From the NCBI GenBank assembly GCA_902494625.1, contig CABUUB010000016.1, positions 1 to 31,852 on the forward strand: DNA of 31,852 bases. Direction: 5' to 3'. Numbering within the stretch: the first letter of the stretch is position 1; each line of letters opens with the position of its first letter. The notes under the pieces were generated by a model that had not been told where the DNA came from, searched no databases, and saw only the letters and a program-made list of their open reading frames with translations. Origin of the DNA: an uncultured Collinsella sp. Its GTDB lineage: Bacteria; Actinomycetota; Coriobacteriia; Coriobacteriales; Coriobacteriaceae. Position numbers and translations under genes: made by a program. Below are positions 15,284 to 22,262 of this stretch, piece by piece.

Positions 15284-15334
15284 AAGGTGTTGAGCAGCTA
15301 AGGTCTAAACCTTGCGTGTCCCAAAGCGAAGGAA

Positions 15335-15363
15335 ATTATAGGGGAGACTCCCCGCCTGTGCAA
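15335..15363 (-). promoter_or_regulatory. Sigma-70-type promoter for the tRNA-Pro/tRNA-Gly pair
   Basis: On the minus strand TTGCAC (15358-15363) is followed by exactly 17 nt and then a consensus TATAAT (15335-15340), about 50 nt upstream of tRNA-Pro. The spacer contains GGGGAGTCTCCCC, a small palindrome that may double as the end hairpin of the upstream brnQ transcript. Confidence 0.75.
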
Positions 15364-15374
15364 GCATTGATGCC

Positions 15375-16733
15375 TTAGCTCCTCGAATGTGCAACAAAAC
15401 GACTGTGGAGCAGGCCGATCACAAAGGCGACCACGGCGACCGGCGCCCACGCAGCACCGATATCCGCCAACGGCAGCGAATCGAACGGCAGCCACGCGCC
15501 CGCAAAAAACGCGTCGCGAACCGAGGTGATCACGCTCTGCACCGCGACCACACCGCCGACCCAGACCCACACCTGCGGATGAGCATCGCAAAAGCCATGC
15601 ACCAGGCCCATCAGTACCAGCACGATGGCAACGGGATACAGGGCGTTGAGCATAGGCACCGAGAACATAAGAATCACGTCGAGGCCCACGTTGGAGAGCA
15701 CGCACGAAAACGCCGCGAACACAAAGGCGAGAACCGCAAAGGGGCGGCGCATGGCCTCCTCGGAGGCCTCCGCTCCCCCTTCGACCACATACGTCTCGCA
15801 GAAGTAACGCGAGCAGCAGCTGATAAGGCCGATGCACACGTTCATGCAAGCGAGGAAAAAGATCGCGAAGACAACGACCGTGCCGACAAGGCCAAAGTGC
15901 ATGGAGGCAGAGCGGGCAAGGATGGCGGCGCCATTGGTGGCATCGGGCATCACGGTGCCGAGCTGCATACCGGCAAGGCCCAAGCCGCAGTAGATGATGG
16001 CCATAAGCACGCCTGCGATCACGCCGGAACGCGAAATCTCGAAGGCCACGCGCTTATCGTCGGTAACACCCAACTCGTGGATGGTCTCGGCGATGATGAT
16101 GCCGAAGGCGAGCGACGCGAGCAGGTCCATGGTCTGATAGCCAGTCAAAAAGCCCTGCACGGCGGCGCCTGCATCGTAGGGAGCCTGAGGCGCGGCAGCG
16201 GGACCAAGCGGCGAGATCACAGCAGCACCCACGACCAGCACGATGAGCGCAATGAGCGCGGGGCCCGTAATGCGGCCGAGCACGCGCGTGATGACACCCG
16301 GGCGCAGCGTGAGCACAAACGCGACGACGAAGAACCCGATGGCAAACACCAGACGTGCCGTGCCGAGCGAAACGCCCTCGGGTAGCAGCGGAACCAGCAT
16401 TTCGAAGGCCGTAGAGCTTGTGCGAGGAATGGCCAGGCACGGACCGATGGCCAGATAGACCGCCGCAACGAAGAATTCGCCAAACTTGGGATGCACGCGG
16501 CCGGCAAGCTCGCGCGCCGTTCCGGCAAGCGCCACGGCGATAAAGCCCATGACGGGCAGGCCGATGGCAGCTATGAGAAAGCCGAGCATGGCAACCGGCG
16601 TGGCAGAGCCTGCCTGCAGCGCCAGCAGCGGCGGAATAATGAGGTTGCCGGCGCCAAAGAGCATCGAGAACAGGGCGATGCCGACGGTGACGACATGGTC
16701 GGAGCGCAGACCGCGCGGGGCGGATGAAGCCAT
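15375..16733 (-). CDS. brnQ: BrnQ/LIVCS family branched-chain amino acid:cation symporter
   Basis: A 452-residue polytopic membrane protein with about twelve hydrophobic segments, importing Leu/Ile/Val with Na+ or H+ by family analogy. The N-terminal phrase GIALFSMLFGAGNLIIPP is the hallmark of BrnQ carriers, and the inner sequence GYQTMDLLASLAFGIII (near residue 200) is also characteristic. The start at 16733 (MASSAPRGLR) has AAAGG 7 nt upstream; an upstream in-frame extension crosses the terminator hairpin of the preceding operon and is rejected. The gene stands alone, between the selenium cluster terminator and the tRNA promoter. No T-box or leucine leader is visible in the short upstream gap. 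Confidence 0.93.
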   Translation of the reverse strand: MASSAPRGLRSDHVVTVGIALFSMLFGAGNLIIPPLLALQAGSATPVAMLGFLIAAIGLPVMGFIAVALAGTARELAGRVHPKFGEFFVAAVYLAIGPCLAIPRTSSTAFEMLVPLLPEGVSLGTARLVFAIGFFVVAFVLTLRPGVITRVLGRITGPALIALIVLVVGAAVISPLGPAAAPQAPYDAGAAVQGFLTGYQTMDLLASLAFGIIIAETIHELGVTDDKRVAFEISRSGVIAGVLMAIIYCGLGLAGMQLGTVMPDATNGAAILARSASMHFGLVGTVVVFAIFFLACMNVCIGLISCCSRYFCETYVVEGGAEASEEAMRRPFAVLAFVFAAFSCVLSNVGLDVILMFSVPMLNALYPVAIVLVLMGLVHGFCDAHPQVWVWVGGVVAVQSVITSVRDAFFAGAWLPFDSLPLADIGAAWAPVAVVAFVIGLLHSRFVAHSRS

Positions 16734-16750
16734 GAGAGCACCTTTCGAAT

Positions 16751-16787
16751 CGAAACAAAAACGGGACGGGCAAAAACACCCGTCCCG
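16751..16787 (-). terminator. Rho-independent terminator of the selenium/double-cubane operon
   Basis: In the minus-strand sense, CGGGACGGG pairs perfectly with CCCGTCCCG (9 bp) around TGTTTTTG, followed by TTTTTGTTT. It sits 24 nt after the stop of the cysteine desulfurase gene and just before brnQ. Confidence 0.9.
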
Positions 16788-16810
16788 CAAGTATAAACGG
16801 TCTAGCAGCT

Positions 16811-17950
16811 TTAGCAGGCTAAATCGCGCAAAGCGTCGATCGCGGTGTCGACTTCCTCGTCCGTGTTGAAATACCCAAACGAGAAGCGAACGACACCCTG
16901 ACGCTCGGTCTCCAGCGCACGGTGCATGAGCGGAGCGCAATGGGCGCCGGGGCGCGTCGCAATCCCCCACCCTTGCATGAGTGCATCCGAGATCTCGGCC
17001 GAATCGATATCGCCCACGTTGAGCGACACGATCGCAGAGCGCGTCGGCTGGTCAAAGGCACCATAGAGCTTAATCCCCGGAATCTCGCGCACACCGGCAA
17101 GGAAGCGATCCGCCAGTGCTCGCTCGTGTGCCGCAATCGCCTCGACTCCACCCTGGGCCTCGATAAAGTCGAGACCCGCGGAAAGTCCCGCGATGCCGTG
17201 ACCGTTGAGCGTGCCCGCCTCCAGGCGCGTGGGCCACTCAAGCGGCTGCAGTGCATCGAAGCTGTGCACGCCCGTGCCGCCCATGGCCCAGGGCGCCACG
17301 TCGACACCCTCCGCCACGGCCAGACCGCCGGTGCCCTGCGGGCCCATCAGCCCCTTGTGGCCGGTAAAGCACACGACGTCGAGCCCCATGGCCTGCATAT
17401 CGATATGCGCCGTGCCGGCAGACTGCGAGGCATCGACGATCACGAGCGCACCGGCCGCATGGGCCATGGCAGCTACGCGTGCAATGTCGACCGCGTTGCC
17501 GGTCACATTGGAGGCGTGCGTCAACACCACAGCACGCGTGCCCGGCGTGACCAGCTGCTCGAGCTCGTCGTAGTCGAGCACGCCGCTCGCATCGCAACCC
17601 GCATGCTCAACCGTCACACCCTGCTCTGCCGCCAGGCGGTTGAGCGGACGTAGCACCGAGTTGTGCTCAAGCACCGTCGAGACCACGCGGTCGCCGGGGC
17701 GCACCACCCCGTTGATGGCGGTGTTGAGCGCCGCCGTGGAGTTGGGCGTAAAACACACATGGTCCGCCCTCGGGCAACCAAAAAGGCGCGCAAGCTTGGC
17801 ACGGCAGCCGTGAACGGTGCGGGCCGCGTCGAGCGCACCCGACGTTGCACCGCGTCCGGCATTGCCGAGCGAGCACATCGCCTGCACCACGGCATCGATG
17901 ACCGTCTGCGGCTTGTGCATGGTCGTCGCCGCGTTATCCAGGTAGATCAT
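16811..17950 (-). CDS. Class V aminotransferase: cysteine desulfurase / selenocysteine lyase-like protein of the selenium cluster
   Basis: A 379-residue PLP enzyme of the NifS/Csd fold. Visible features are the N-terminal YLDNAATT, the PLP lysine Lys199 in TGHKGLMGPQGTGG, and the catalytic cysteine Cys338 in RPGAHCAPLMH. By family it moves sulfur (or selenium) from cysteine (or selenocysteine) as a bound persulfide or perselenide. It resembles the EF2568-type subfamily found with selenium genes. The last residue is also a cysteine. Its ATG at 17950 overlaps the DUF3343 stop (ATGA), with GGGAGG 7 nt upstream, so the two are translationally coupled. Next to selD and yedF, a role in supplying Se for selenophosphate synthesis is inferred; activity on Sec versus Cys cannot be read from sequence. 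Confidence 0.88.
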   Translation of the reverse strand: MIYLDNAATTMHKPQTVIDAVVQAMCSLGNAGRGATSGALDAARTVHGCRAKLARLFGCPRADHVCFTPNSTAALNTAINGVVRPGDRVVSTVLEHNSVLRPLNRLAAEQGVTVEHAGCDASGVLDYDELEQLVTPGTRAVVLTHASNVTGNAVDIARVAAMAHAAGALVIVDASQSAGTAHIDMQAMGLDVVCFTGHKGLMGPQGTGGLAVAEGVDVAPWAMGGTGVHSFDALQPLEWPTRLEAGTLNGHGIAGLSAGLDFIEAQGGVEAIAAHERALADRFLAGVREIPGIKLYGAFDQPTRSAIVSLNVGDIDSAEISDALMQGWGIATRPGAHCAPLMHRALETERQGVVRFSFGYFNTDEEVDTAIDALRDLAC

Positions 17951-18198
17951 CGCACGACCTCCCACATATCAATCACGGTGAAGCCCTCGGTGGGGACGCC
18001 TGCCGCGGCGAGTTCGCCGCGCAGCAGCTCCTCATCGACAGGCAACGCTTTCCACGCCAGACCGCAGCCGGCAGCGACCTCCCCGGGAACGGGAATCGTT
18101 CGCCCGGGAAGGCCGCGCTCGATGCACAGGGACTCGCACCCCATGGCGGCCGCCGTGGTAGGAAACGTGATGACAAGCGCCGGGCGCTTCTCCCTCAT
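17947..18198 (-). CDS. DUF3343 small protein of the selenium cluster
   Basis: An 83-residue protein resembling DUF3343, a small family usually found between yedF-like and class V aminotransferase genes. Three cysteines are notable: Cys21 and Cys25 (MGCESLC) and Cys45 in the motif AAGCGLAWK. A redox or persulfide/selenide carrier role is possible but unproven. I start at the ATG at 18198 (MREKRPALVI), which gives the usual family length and has GGAG about 7 nt upstream; a TTG five codons earlier is less likely. It starts 19 nt after the yedF stop and overlaps the next gene by 4 nt. Confidence 0.8.
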   Translation of the reverse strand: MREKRPALVITFPTTAAAMGCESLCIERGLPGRTIPVPGEVAAGCGLAWKALPVDEELLRGELAAAGVPTEGFTVIDMWEVVR

Positions 18199-18217
18199 GG
18201 CAACTCCAACCAATACG

Positions 18218-18844
18218 CTACGGGCGCACGACGCGCACGGCCTGCTCCATCTTCTCCACGATCACGTACATGTTGGTGACCTCGCCCACGGCAAGCTGGT
18301 CCTTAATGCCATAGTGGTCGAGGCAGGTGCCACAGGTAAGAATCTCGACGCCCTGCTCGGCCAGTCCCTTAAGGTCGTCGAGCACCGGAGAGCCCTCGAC
18401 GGTGAGCTTGGCGCCGCCGTTGTAGAACAGCATAGTCGCGGGCAGCTCCTCCTGCTGCGTCACGGCAAAGATGAAAGCCTTCATGAGCTTGTGGCCCAGC
18501 TCGTCGTCGCCACGGCCCATGCAATCGGTGTAGACGGAAATGACGAGTTTGCCCTTGCCGGCGCTGGTATCGCAGAAGGCAGCGCCATCCTGCTCGGGAT
18601 CGGCAACGGCAACGGCGCTAGAGGTCGCCACGGTCACGTGCCACTCGGCGTCAGAAACCTTCTCGACCGAGGCCGTGCAGCCCTTCTCCTGCGCCATCTT
18701 GGAGATGTTCTTGACGGCGGTCTCGTTGTCGACCGAGGTCACGACGGCGCCCTCGCCATCGAGCTGTTTCAGGGCTTTGAGCGTCTTGACGACGGGCAGC
18801 GGGCAGGCATCGCCCATGGCATTGACTTCAATCTTGGTAGACAT
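18218..18844 (-). CDS. yedF: Sulfurtransferase-like selenium metabolism protein YedF
   Basis: A 208-residue two-domain protein. The N-terminal TusA/SirA-like domain (about residues 4-75) has the CPxP motif Cys14-Pro-Leu-Pro17. The C-terminal DsrE-like domain (about 98-200) carries Cys108 and the pair Cys171/Cys174 in LTCGTCLDHYG. This architecture matches the selenium metabolism protein YedF, found next to selD in many anaerobes. It is thought to handle Se or S as a bound persulfide-like species; the exact reaction is not established. The start at 18844 has GAAAGGAAT upstream. A small hairpin lies in the 61-nt gap after selD. Confidence 0.9.
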   Translation of the reverse strand: MSTKIEVNAMGDACPLPVVKTLKALKQLDGEGAVVTSVDNETAVKNISKMAQEKGCTASVEKVSDAEWHVTVATSSAVAVADPEQDGAAFCDTSAGKGKLVISVYTDCMGRGDDELGHKLMKAFIFAVTQQEELPATMLFYNGGAKLTVEGSPVLDDLKGLAEQGVEILTCGTCLDHYGIKDQLAVGEVTNMYVIVEKMEQAVRVVRP

Positions 18845-18865
18845 AGCAAATTCCTTTCGAAAGAA

Positions 18866-18881
18866 CCGTTCTAGAGAACGG
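18866..18881 (-). terminator. Small hairpin between selD and yedF
   Basis: CCGTTC and GAACGG pair around a TAGA/TCTA tetraloop in the 61-nt selD-yedF gap; on the minus strand TTCTTTCG follows. Six pairs with a weak U-run suggest at most partial termination, or a processing site. Confidence 0.45.
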
Positions 18882-18905
18882 CAAACAGTTACATAAACGT
18901 GCGGG

Positions 18906-19955
18906 CTAGCGAACAACGCGGACGGCAGGACCGCCCGGCACCGGCTCGCACACGCGGCCGATTGTGGCGGCAACGCGTCCTTCGGCATCCAGGCGACGCG
19001 CAAGCTCATCCACATCGACAGCAGGTGCCGCGATAAGCAGGCCACCAGACGTCTGCGGATCGTATAGCGCATCCAGCATGCCAGGCTCCAGGCCCTCGTC
19101 GGCAGCCACGCGTGGGCCAAAGAAGTCCTGGTTGCGGTAGGCGCCGGCGGGGATAATGCCAAGACGCGCCATGTCGAGCACCTGGTCAAAGAGCGGTACC
19201 GTTCCCGACGCAAGCTCGATCTGCACGCCCGAGCCCTCGGCCATCTCGCACGCGTGCCCGATCAGGCCAAAGCCCGTAATGTCGGTGCAGCCGTGAAGCT
19301 CAAGTCCCTCGGCCAGTCGAATCGGCGCCTCGTTGAGGGTTCGCATCGAGTCAAACATGGCTGCGGCCTCGTCCTGCTCGATGAGCTCGCCCTTAATGGC
19401 CGTGGTGATAATGCCCGAGCCGACCGCCTTGGTCAGCAGCAGAACATCGCCCACGTGCGCGCCGCTGTTGGCGAGCATGCGGTCGAGCGTGACAAAGCCG
19501 CTCACGGACAGACCGTACTTGGGCTCGTCGTCGTTGATGGTGTGGCCGCCCGCGATGGAGCAGCCCGCCTCGACGCACTTGTCGGCGCCGCCCGCCAGAA
19601 TCTGACCGGCAACCTCAACGCCCAGACAGCTCGGGATGCACAGCAAGTTCATGGCATGGCTCGGTCGTCCACCCATGGCGTATATGTCCGACAGCGAGTT
19701 TGCCGCCGCGATCTGGCCAAACAGGAACGGGTCGTCGACCATCGGTGGGAAGAAGTCGATGGACTGCACGAGGCCCAGATTCTCCCCTACGCGGAAGACG
19801 CTCGCATCGTCAGAGGTATCGAACCCCACGAGCAAGTTGTCGTTATGCACATTGGGTAAATCGCCCAGGACCTGGGCGAGGGCTCCGGGAGCCAGCTTAG
19901 CGGCTCAACCGCTCGCGGCCGTCATAGACGTGAGCTTAATCTGATCGTCAGCCAT
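18906..19955 (-). CDS. selD: Selenide, water dikinase SelD, itself a selenoprotein (Sec17, TGA at 19905-19907)
   Basis: SelD makes selenophosphate from selenide and ATP for Sec and selenouridine synthesis. Read from the ATG at 19955 (MADDQIKLTSMTAASG), an in-frame TGA occurs at codon 17, followed by AAKLAPGALAQVL. This is the active-site GUAAK motif: codon 17 equals Cys17 of E. coli SelD and Lys20 equals its Lys20. With recoding the protein is 349 residues, normal for SelD; starting after the TGA would remove the catalytic residues. Further motifs include DDASVF, ATP-binding ANSLSDIYAMGG and GGHTI. The ribosome site GAGAGGAGG lies 6 nt upstream of the start. It lies 69 nt downstream of the activase gene and leads the yedF-DUF3343-desulfurase group. 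Confidence 0.95.
19861..19879 (-). promoter_or_regulatory. Candidate SECIS hairpin of selD
   Basis: In the mRNA, 25 nt after the UGA, UCGCCC pairs with GGGCGA around AGGUCCU; the stem can also be drawn as 8 bp with a GUC loop. The GGUC in the loop resembles the fdhF SECIS loop. A second, smaller hairpin (GGCUC/GAGCC) lies closer to the UGA, so the exact element is uncertain. Confidence 0.6.
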
Positions 19956-20024
19956 CGATACCTCCTCTCAAACACAAACAATGCATCCCAGTATACGCAT
20001 GAACGCGCTTCCACGGCCGATACA

Positions 20025-20789
20025 TCACCCTAGCGCCTGTGCGCGAATCGCCGCGCCGATCGCTCCGGCAAAGCGAGCCTGGGGCGAGGTGGTCACCGGC
20101 GACCCCAGTAGCTCGCCCAACCGTTCAACGACATAGGCGTTTTCGCACAGGCCGCCGGTCAGATAGTACGGGGCGCCCGCGGCCTGCCCGGCCATGGTCG
20201 CCACGCGCGAAACCACGCTGTCGATCACGCCACGCGCAATGTTCTCGCGCGGCTCACCGCGACCGATCAGGCTGATAACCTCGCTTTCGGCAAACACCGT
20301 GCACATGCTGCTAATCTTGGTGGGCTCGCCGGAACGCGCCAGGTCGGCCATCTGCTGCTGGGAAATGCCTAGGCGGTCGGCCATGATCTCCAGAAAGCGC
20401 CCCGTGCCGGCAGCGCACTTGTCGTTCATGGCAAATTTGACCACGCGGCCGCCTTTAAGCTGGATGACCTTGGTGTCCTGGCCGCCCACGTCAATCACCG
20501 TGCCGTGATCGCCAAACAGGCGCACGGCACCGGTGCCGTGGCAGGTGATCTCGGTCACGACCTTGTGCGCATAGGGCACGGCGACACGGCCGTAGCCGGT
20601 CGCGACCACACGCACATCGTCGCCCGTCACGTCATAGCCCGCCGCTGCCAGTGCCTCGCGCAGCCGCTCGGAAGCATCGACCGAGGAGAACCCGGTTGGC
20701 TGCACGCACGTCCACGCCACCGAACCCTCCCCATCGACCACAGCGGCCTTAGCCGCCGTAGACCCGATATCGATCCCGATCCCTATCAT
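20025..20789 (-). CDS. 2-hydroxyacyl-CoA dehydratase activase / double-cubane protein reductase (HgdC/YjiL-like ATPase)
   Basis: A 254-residue ATPase of the BadF/BadG/HgdC family, the ATP-driven electron donor (archerase) for double-cubane and dehydratase proteins. The nucleotide-binding start GIDIGSTAAKAAV is at residues 5-17, and IDVGGQDTKVIQ at 99-110. The two cluster cysteines are Cys125 (NDKCAAGTGRFLE) and Cys163 (SSMCTVFAESEV); a homodimer would hold one [4Fe-4S] between subunits. It strongly resembles E. coli YjiL, which is adjacent to yjiM. The ATG at 20789 begins at the family N-terminus. It lies after two partner genes and before selD, all on one strand. Confidence 0.92.
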   Translation of the reverse strand: MIGIGIDIGSTAAKAAVVDGEGSVAWTCVQPTGFSSVDASERLREALAAAGYDVTGDDVRVVATGYGRVAVPYAHKVVTEITCHGTGAVRLFGDHGTVIDVGGQDTKVIQLKGGRVVKFAMNDKCAAGTGRFLEIMADRLGISQQQMADLARSGEPTKISSMCTVFAESEVISLIGRGEPRENIARGVIDSVVSRVATMAGQAAGAPYYLTGGLCENAYVVERLGELLGSPVTTSPQARFAGAIGAAIRAQALG

Positions 20790-20849
20790 GGCTCTCTTCC
20801 AATCTAAACATCAAAGGTAGCGGCGCGTTCAGGCGCCTTAGCTCTAGGT

Positions 20850-20945
20850 TTCTCATGTGCCGGAGATTGCCCCGAAAGAGGAGCGCAGCGTACTTTGGGT
20901 ACGCAAGCGACGGTTTGAGGAGCAAGATCCGGTGCCTGAGGAAGC
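20850..20945 (-). ncRNA. Structured intergenic element, copy 1 (after the second double-cubane gene)
   Basis: About 96 nt directly after the stop codon of the 387-residue reductase gene, similar to copy 2 at 22148-22246. In the minus sense it folds into nested stems: CCGGA/TCCGG, TTGCTCC/GGGGCAA (20919-20925 with 20867-20873) and GCGTAC/GTACGC (20899-20904 with 20888-20893). Single-stranded segments CAAACCGTCGCTTGCG and GCGCTCCTCTTTC are conserved between the copies. Type (RNA element, processing site or mobile repeat) is undecided. Confidence 0.6.
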
Positions 20946-22108
20946 TAGAGGGTTTCGATGAAGGCGGCGATGCGGGTCTCGATCTGGCCCATGTCGCCGT
21001 TGCTGTAGTCGGTCTCAATCTTCATGTACGGAATGCCCGCACCCTCGACGGCCTCCTGCATGCGCGCACTCTCAACGTTGAAGGTGTGGCACGCCTGGAG
21101 CACGCTCTCCACCACGCCATCGACGTGATACTTCTCGCACATGGCCAGCGTGTTTTCCATACGGCCGTCGTTGGGCGTCATGACCGAGCAGTTGATATCC
21201 AGGTAGCGGTCGGCAATGGCGCGCAGGATGTCGGGAGCCTCCGAATCGATCATCATGGCCGCCGTGCGCTCGCCCGAGCAGTCGTCCATGCACACGACCA
21301 CGCCGCCGTTGGACTCGATGGTGCGGCCGATTTTGTTGATCACGCCGCCCACCGGGCAGCCGGTAATCAGAATGCGCTTGGCATCCGCCGCAACCGGGCG
21401 CTCGCCCGCGTCGTAGGCCTCGCGCAGCTTGGCGACCTTTTGCTCCAGCTGCTGCGTATAGGCCTCGATATCAAAGCTAAACGTACCGGCAAACATAGTG
21501 CTCATCAGGTCGACGCCGCTCATGGCCGCCGGCTGGTTGGCCTGCAGCGCAAACATCTCGAGCTGGGCAGCACGCAGGCGATTGCGACGACGGACGGCAG
21601 CGCGCAGGTCGTCATCGGTGATCGTAATACCGTAGAAGTTCTCGAGCTCCTCCTTGAGCAGACGGCACTCCTCGTACCAGCCCTCGCGCTCGTAGGCGCG
21701 ATCGCGACCCTGTGGCAGGTGCAGAATGTGCGTGCGCTTGAGCTCGTTAAGTAACTCGTACATCTTCTTCTTGCCGTCGCAGGTGGTCTCGCCGATGATC
21801 ATGTCGCTAAAGTACGTAAACGGGCACTTTTGCGAGTAGGCAAAGCCGTACGTCGACTTGATGAGCGGGCAGAGGTTTGCCGGCAGCACCTTCTCGGCCT
21901 CAGGAATCACCTCGTCGGACGTACCACACAGAGCGACACTTGCGGCCCCCGCGGCATCGATAATCTCGAGCGGCGTATAGCTGCACAAAAAGCCGACCAG
22001 GCGATTACCCGCCTGCTTGTAATCCTTGACGCGAATAAACGCCGCCTTGCGTTGCTCGTTGAACTCCTCAAACGTGCGCGGCAACGGCTGCTCAATATTT
22101 TCCGACAT
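20945..22108 (-). CDS. Double-cubane-type anaerobic reductase, 2-hydroxyacyl-CoA dehydratase (HgdB/YjiM) family, paralogue 2
   Basis: A 387-residue cytoplasmic iron-sulfur protein, the length of E. coli YjiM (383 aa). Eight cysteines are shared in order with the upstream paralogue: Cys42, Cys61, Cys80 (NLCPLIKSTYGF), Cys95, Cys110 (GETTCDGKKKMYE), Cys277, Cys307 and Cys340. The family binds [4Fe-4S] or an [Fe8S9] double cubane and receives low-potential electrons from the ATP-hydrolysing activase; family members reduce 2-hydroxyacyl-CoAs or small molecules such as acetylene. Which substrate applies here is unknown. It starts at the ATG at 22108 (MSENIEQPLP) with AAGGAG 4 nt upstream. Both paralogues sit before one activase and the selenium genes. 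Confidence 0.88.
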   Translation of the reverse strand: MSENIEQPLPRTFEEFNEQRKAAFIRVKDYKQAGNRLVGFLCSYTPLEIIDAAGAASVALCGTSDEVIPEAEKVLPANLCPLIKSTYGFAYSQKCPFTYFSDMIIGETTCDGKKKMYELLNELKRTHILHLPQGRDRAYEREGWYEECRLLKEELENFYGITITDDDLRAAVRRRNRLRAAQLEMFALQANQPAAMSGVDLMSTMFAGTFSFDIEAYTQQLEQKVAKLREAYDAGERPVAADAKRILITGCPVGGVINKIGRTIESNGGVVVCMDDCSGERTAAMMIDSEAPDILRAIADRYLDINCSVMTPNDGRMENTLAMCEKYHVDGVVESVLQACHTFNVESARMQEAVEGAGIPYMKIETDYSNGDMGQIETRIAAFIETL

Positions 22109-22147
22109 ATAGCTCCTTAACAAACCTTTTAACCAACCAAGGAAACG

Positions 22148-22246
22148 GCTTTCCCAGGTGCCCCAGGTTGCCGTGAAAGAGGAGCGCCGCGTATTTTTGT
22201 ACGCAAGCGACGGTTTGAACGGCAAGATCGGGTACCTGGGGAAGCC
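22148..22246 (-). ncRNA. Structured intergenic element, copy 2 (between the two double-cubane genes)
   Basis: About 99 nt, starting 17 nt after the stop of the 427-residue reductase gene, about 80% similar by eye to copy 1. In the minus sense the stems are CCCCAGG/CCTGGGG (22235-22241 with 22161-22167), TTGCCGT/ACGGCAA (22219-22225 with 22068-offset partner at 22168-22174) and GCGTA/TACGC (22200-22204 with 22189-22193). Two pairs of the middle stem differ from copy 1 on both sides, so pairing is kept. Confidence 0.6.
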
Positions 22247-22262
22247 GCCGGGACGGATAGCT

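Noticed and set aside
16734..16810. T-box or leader attenuator of brnQ
   Set aside because: The gap is only 77 nt and is filled by the terminator of the upstream operon; no T-box sequence is seen.
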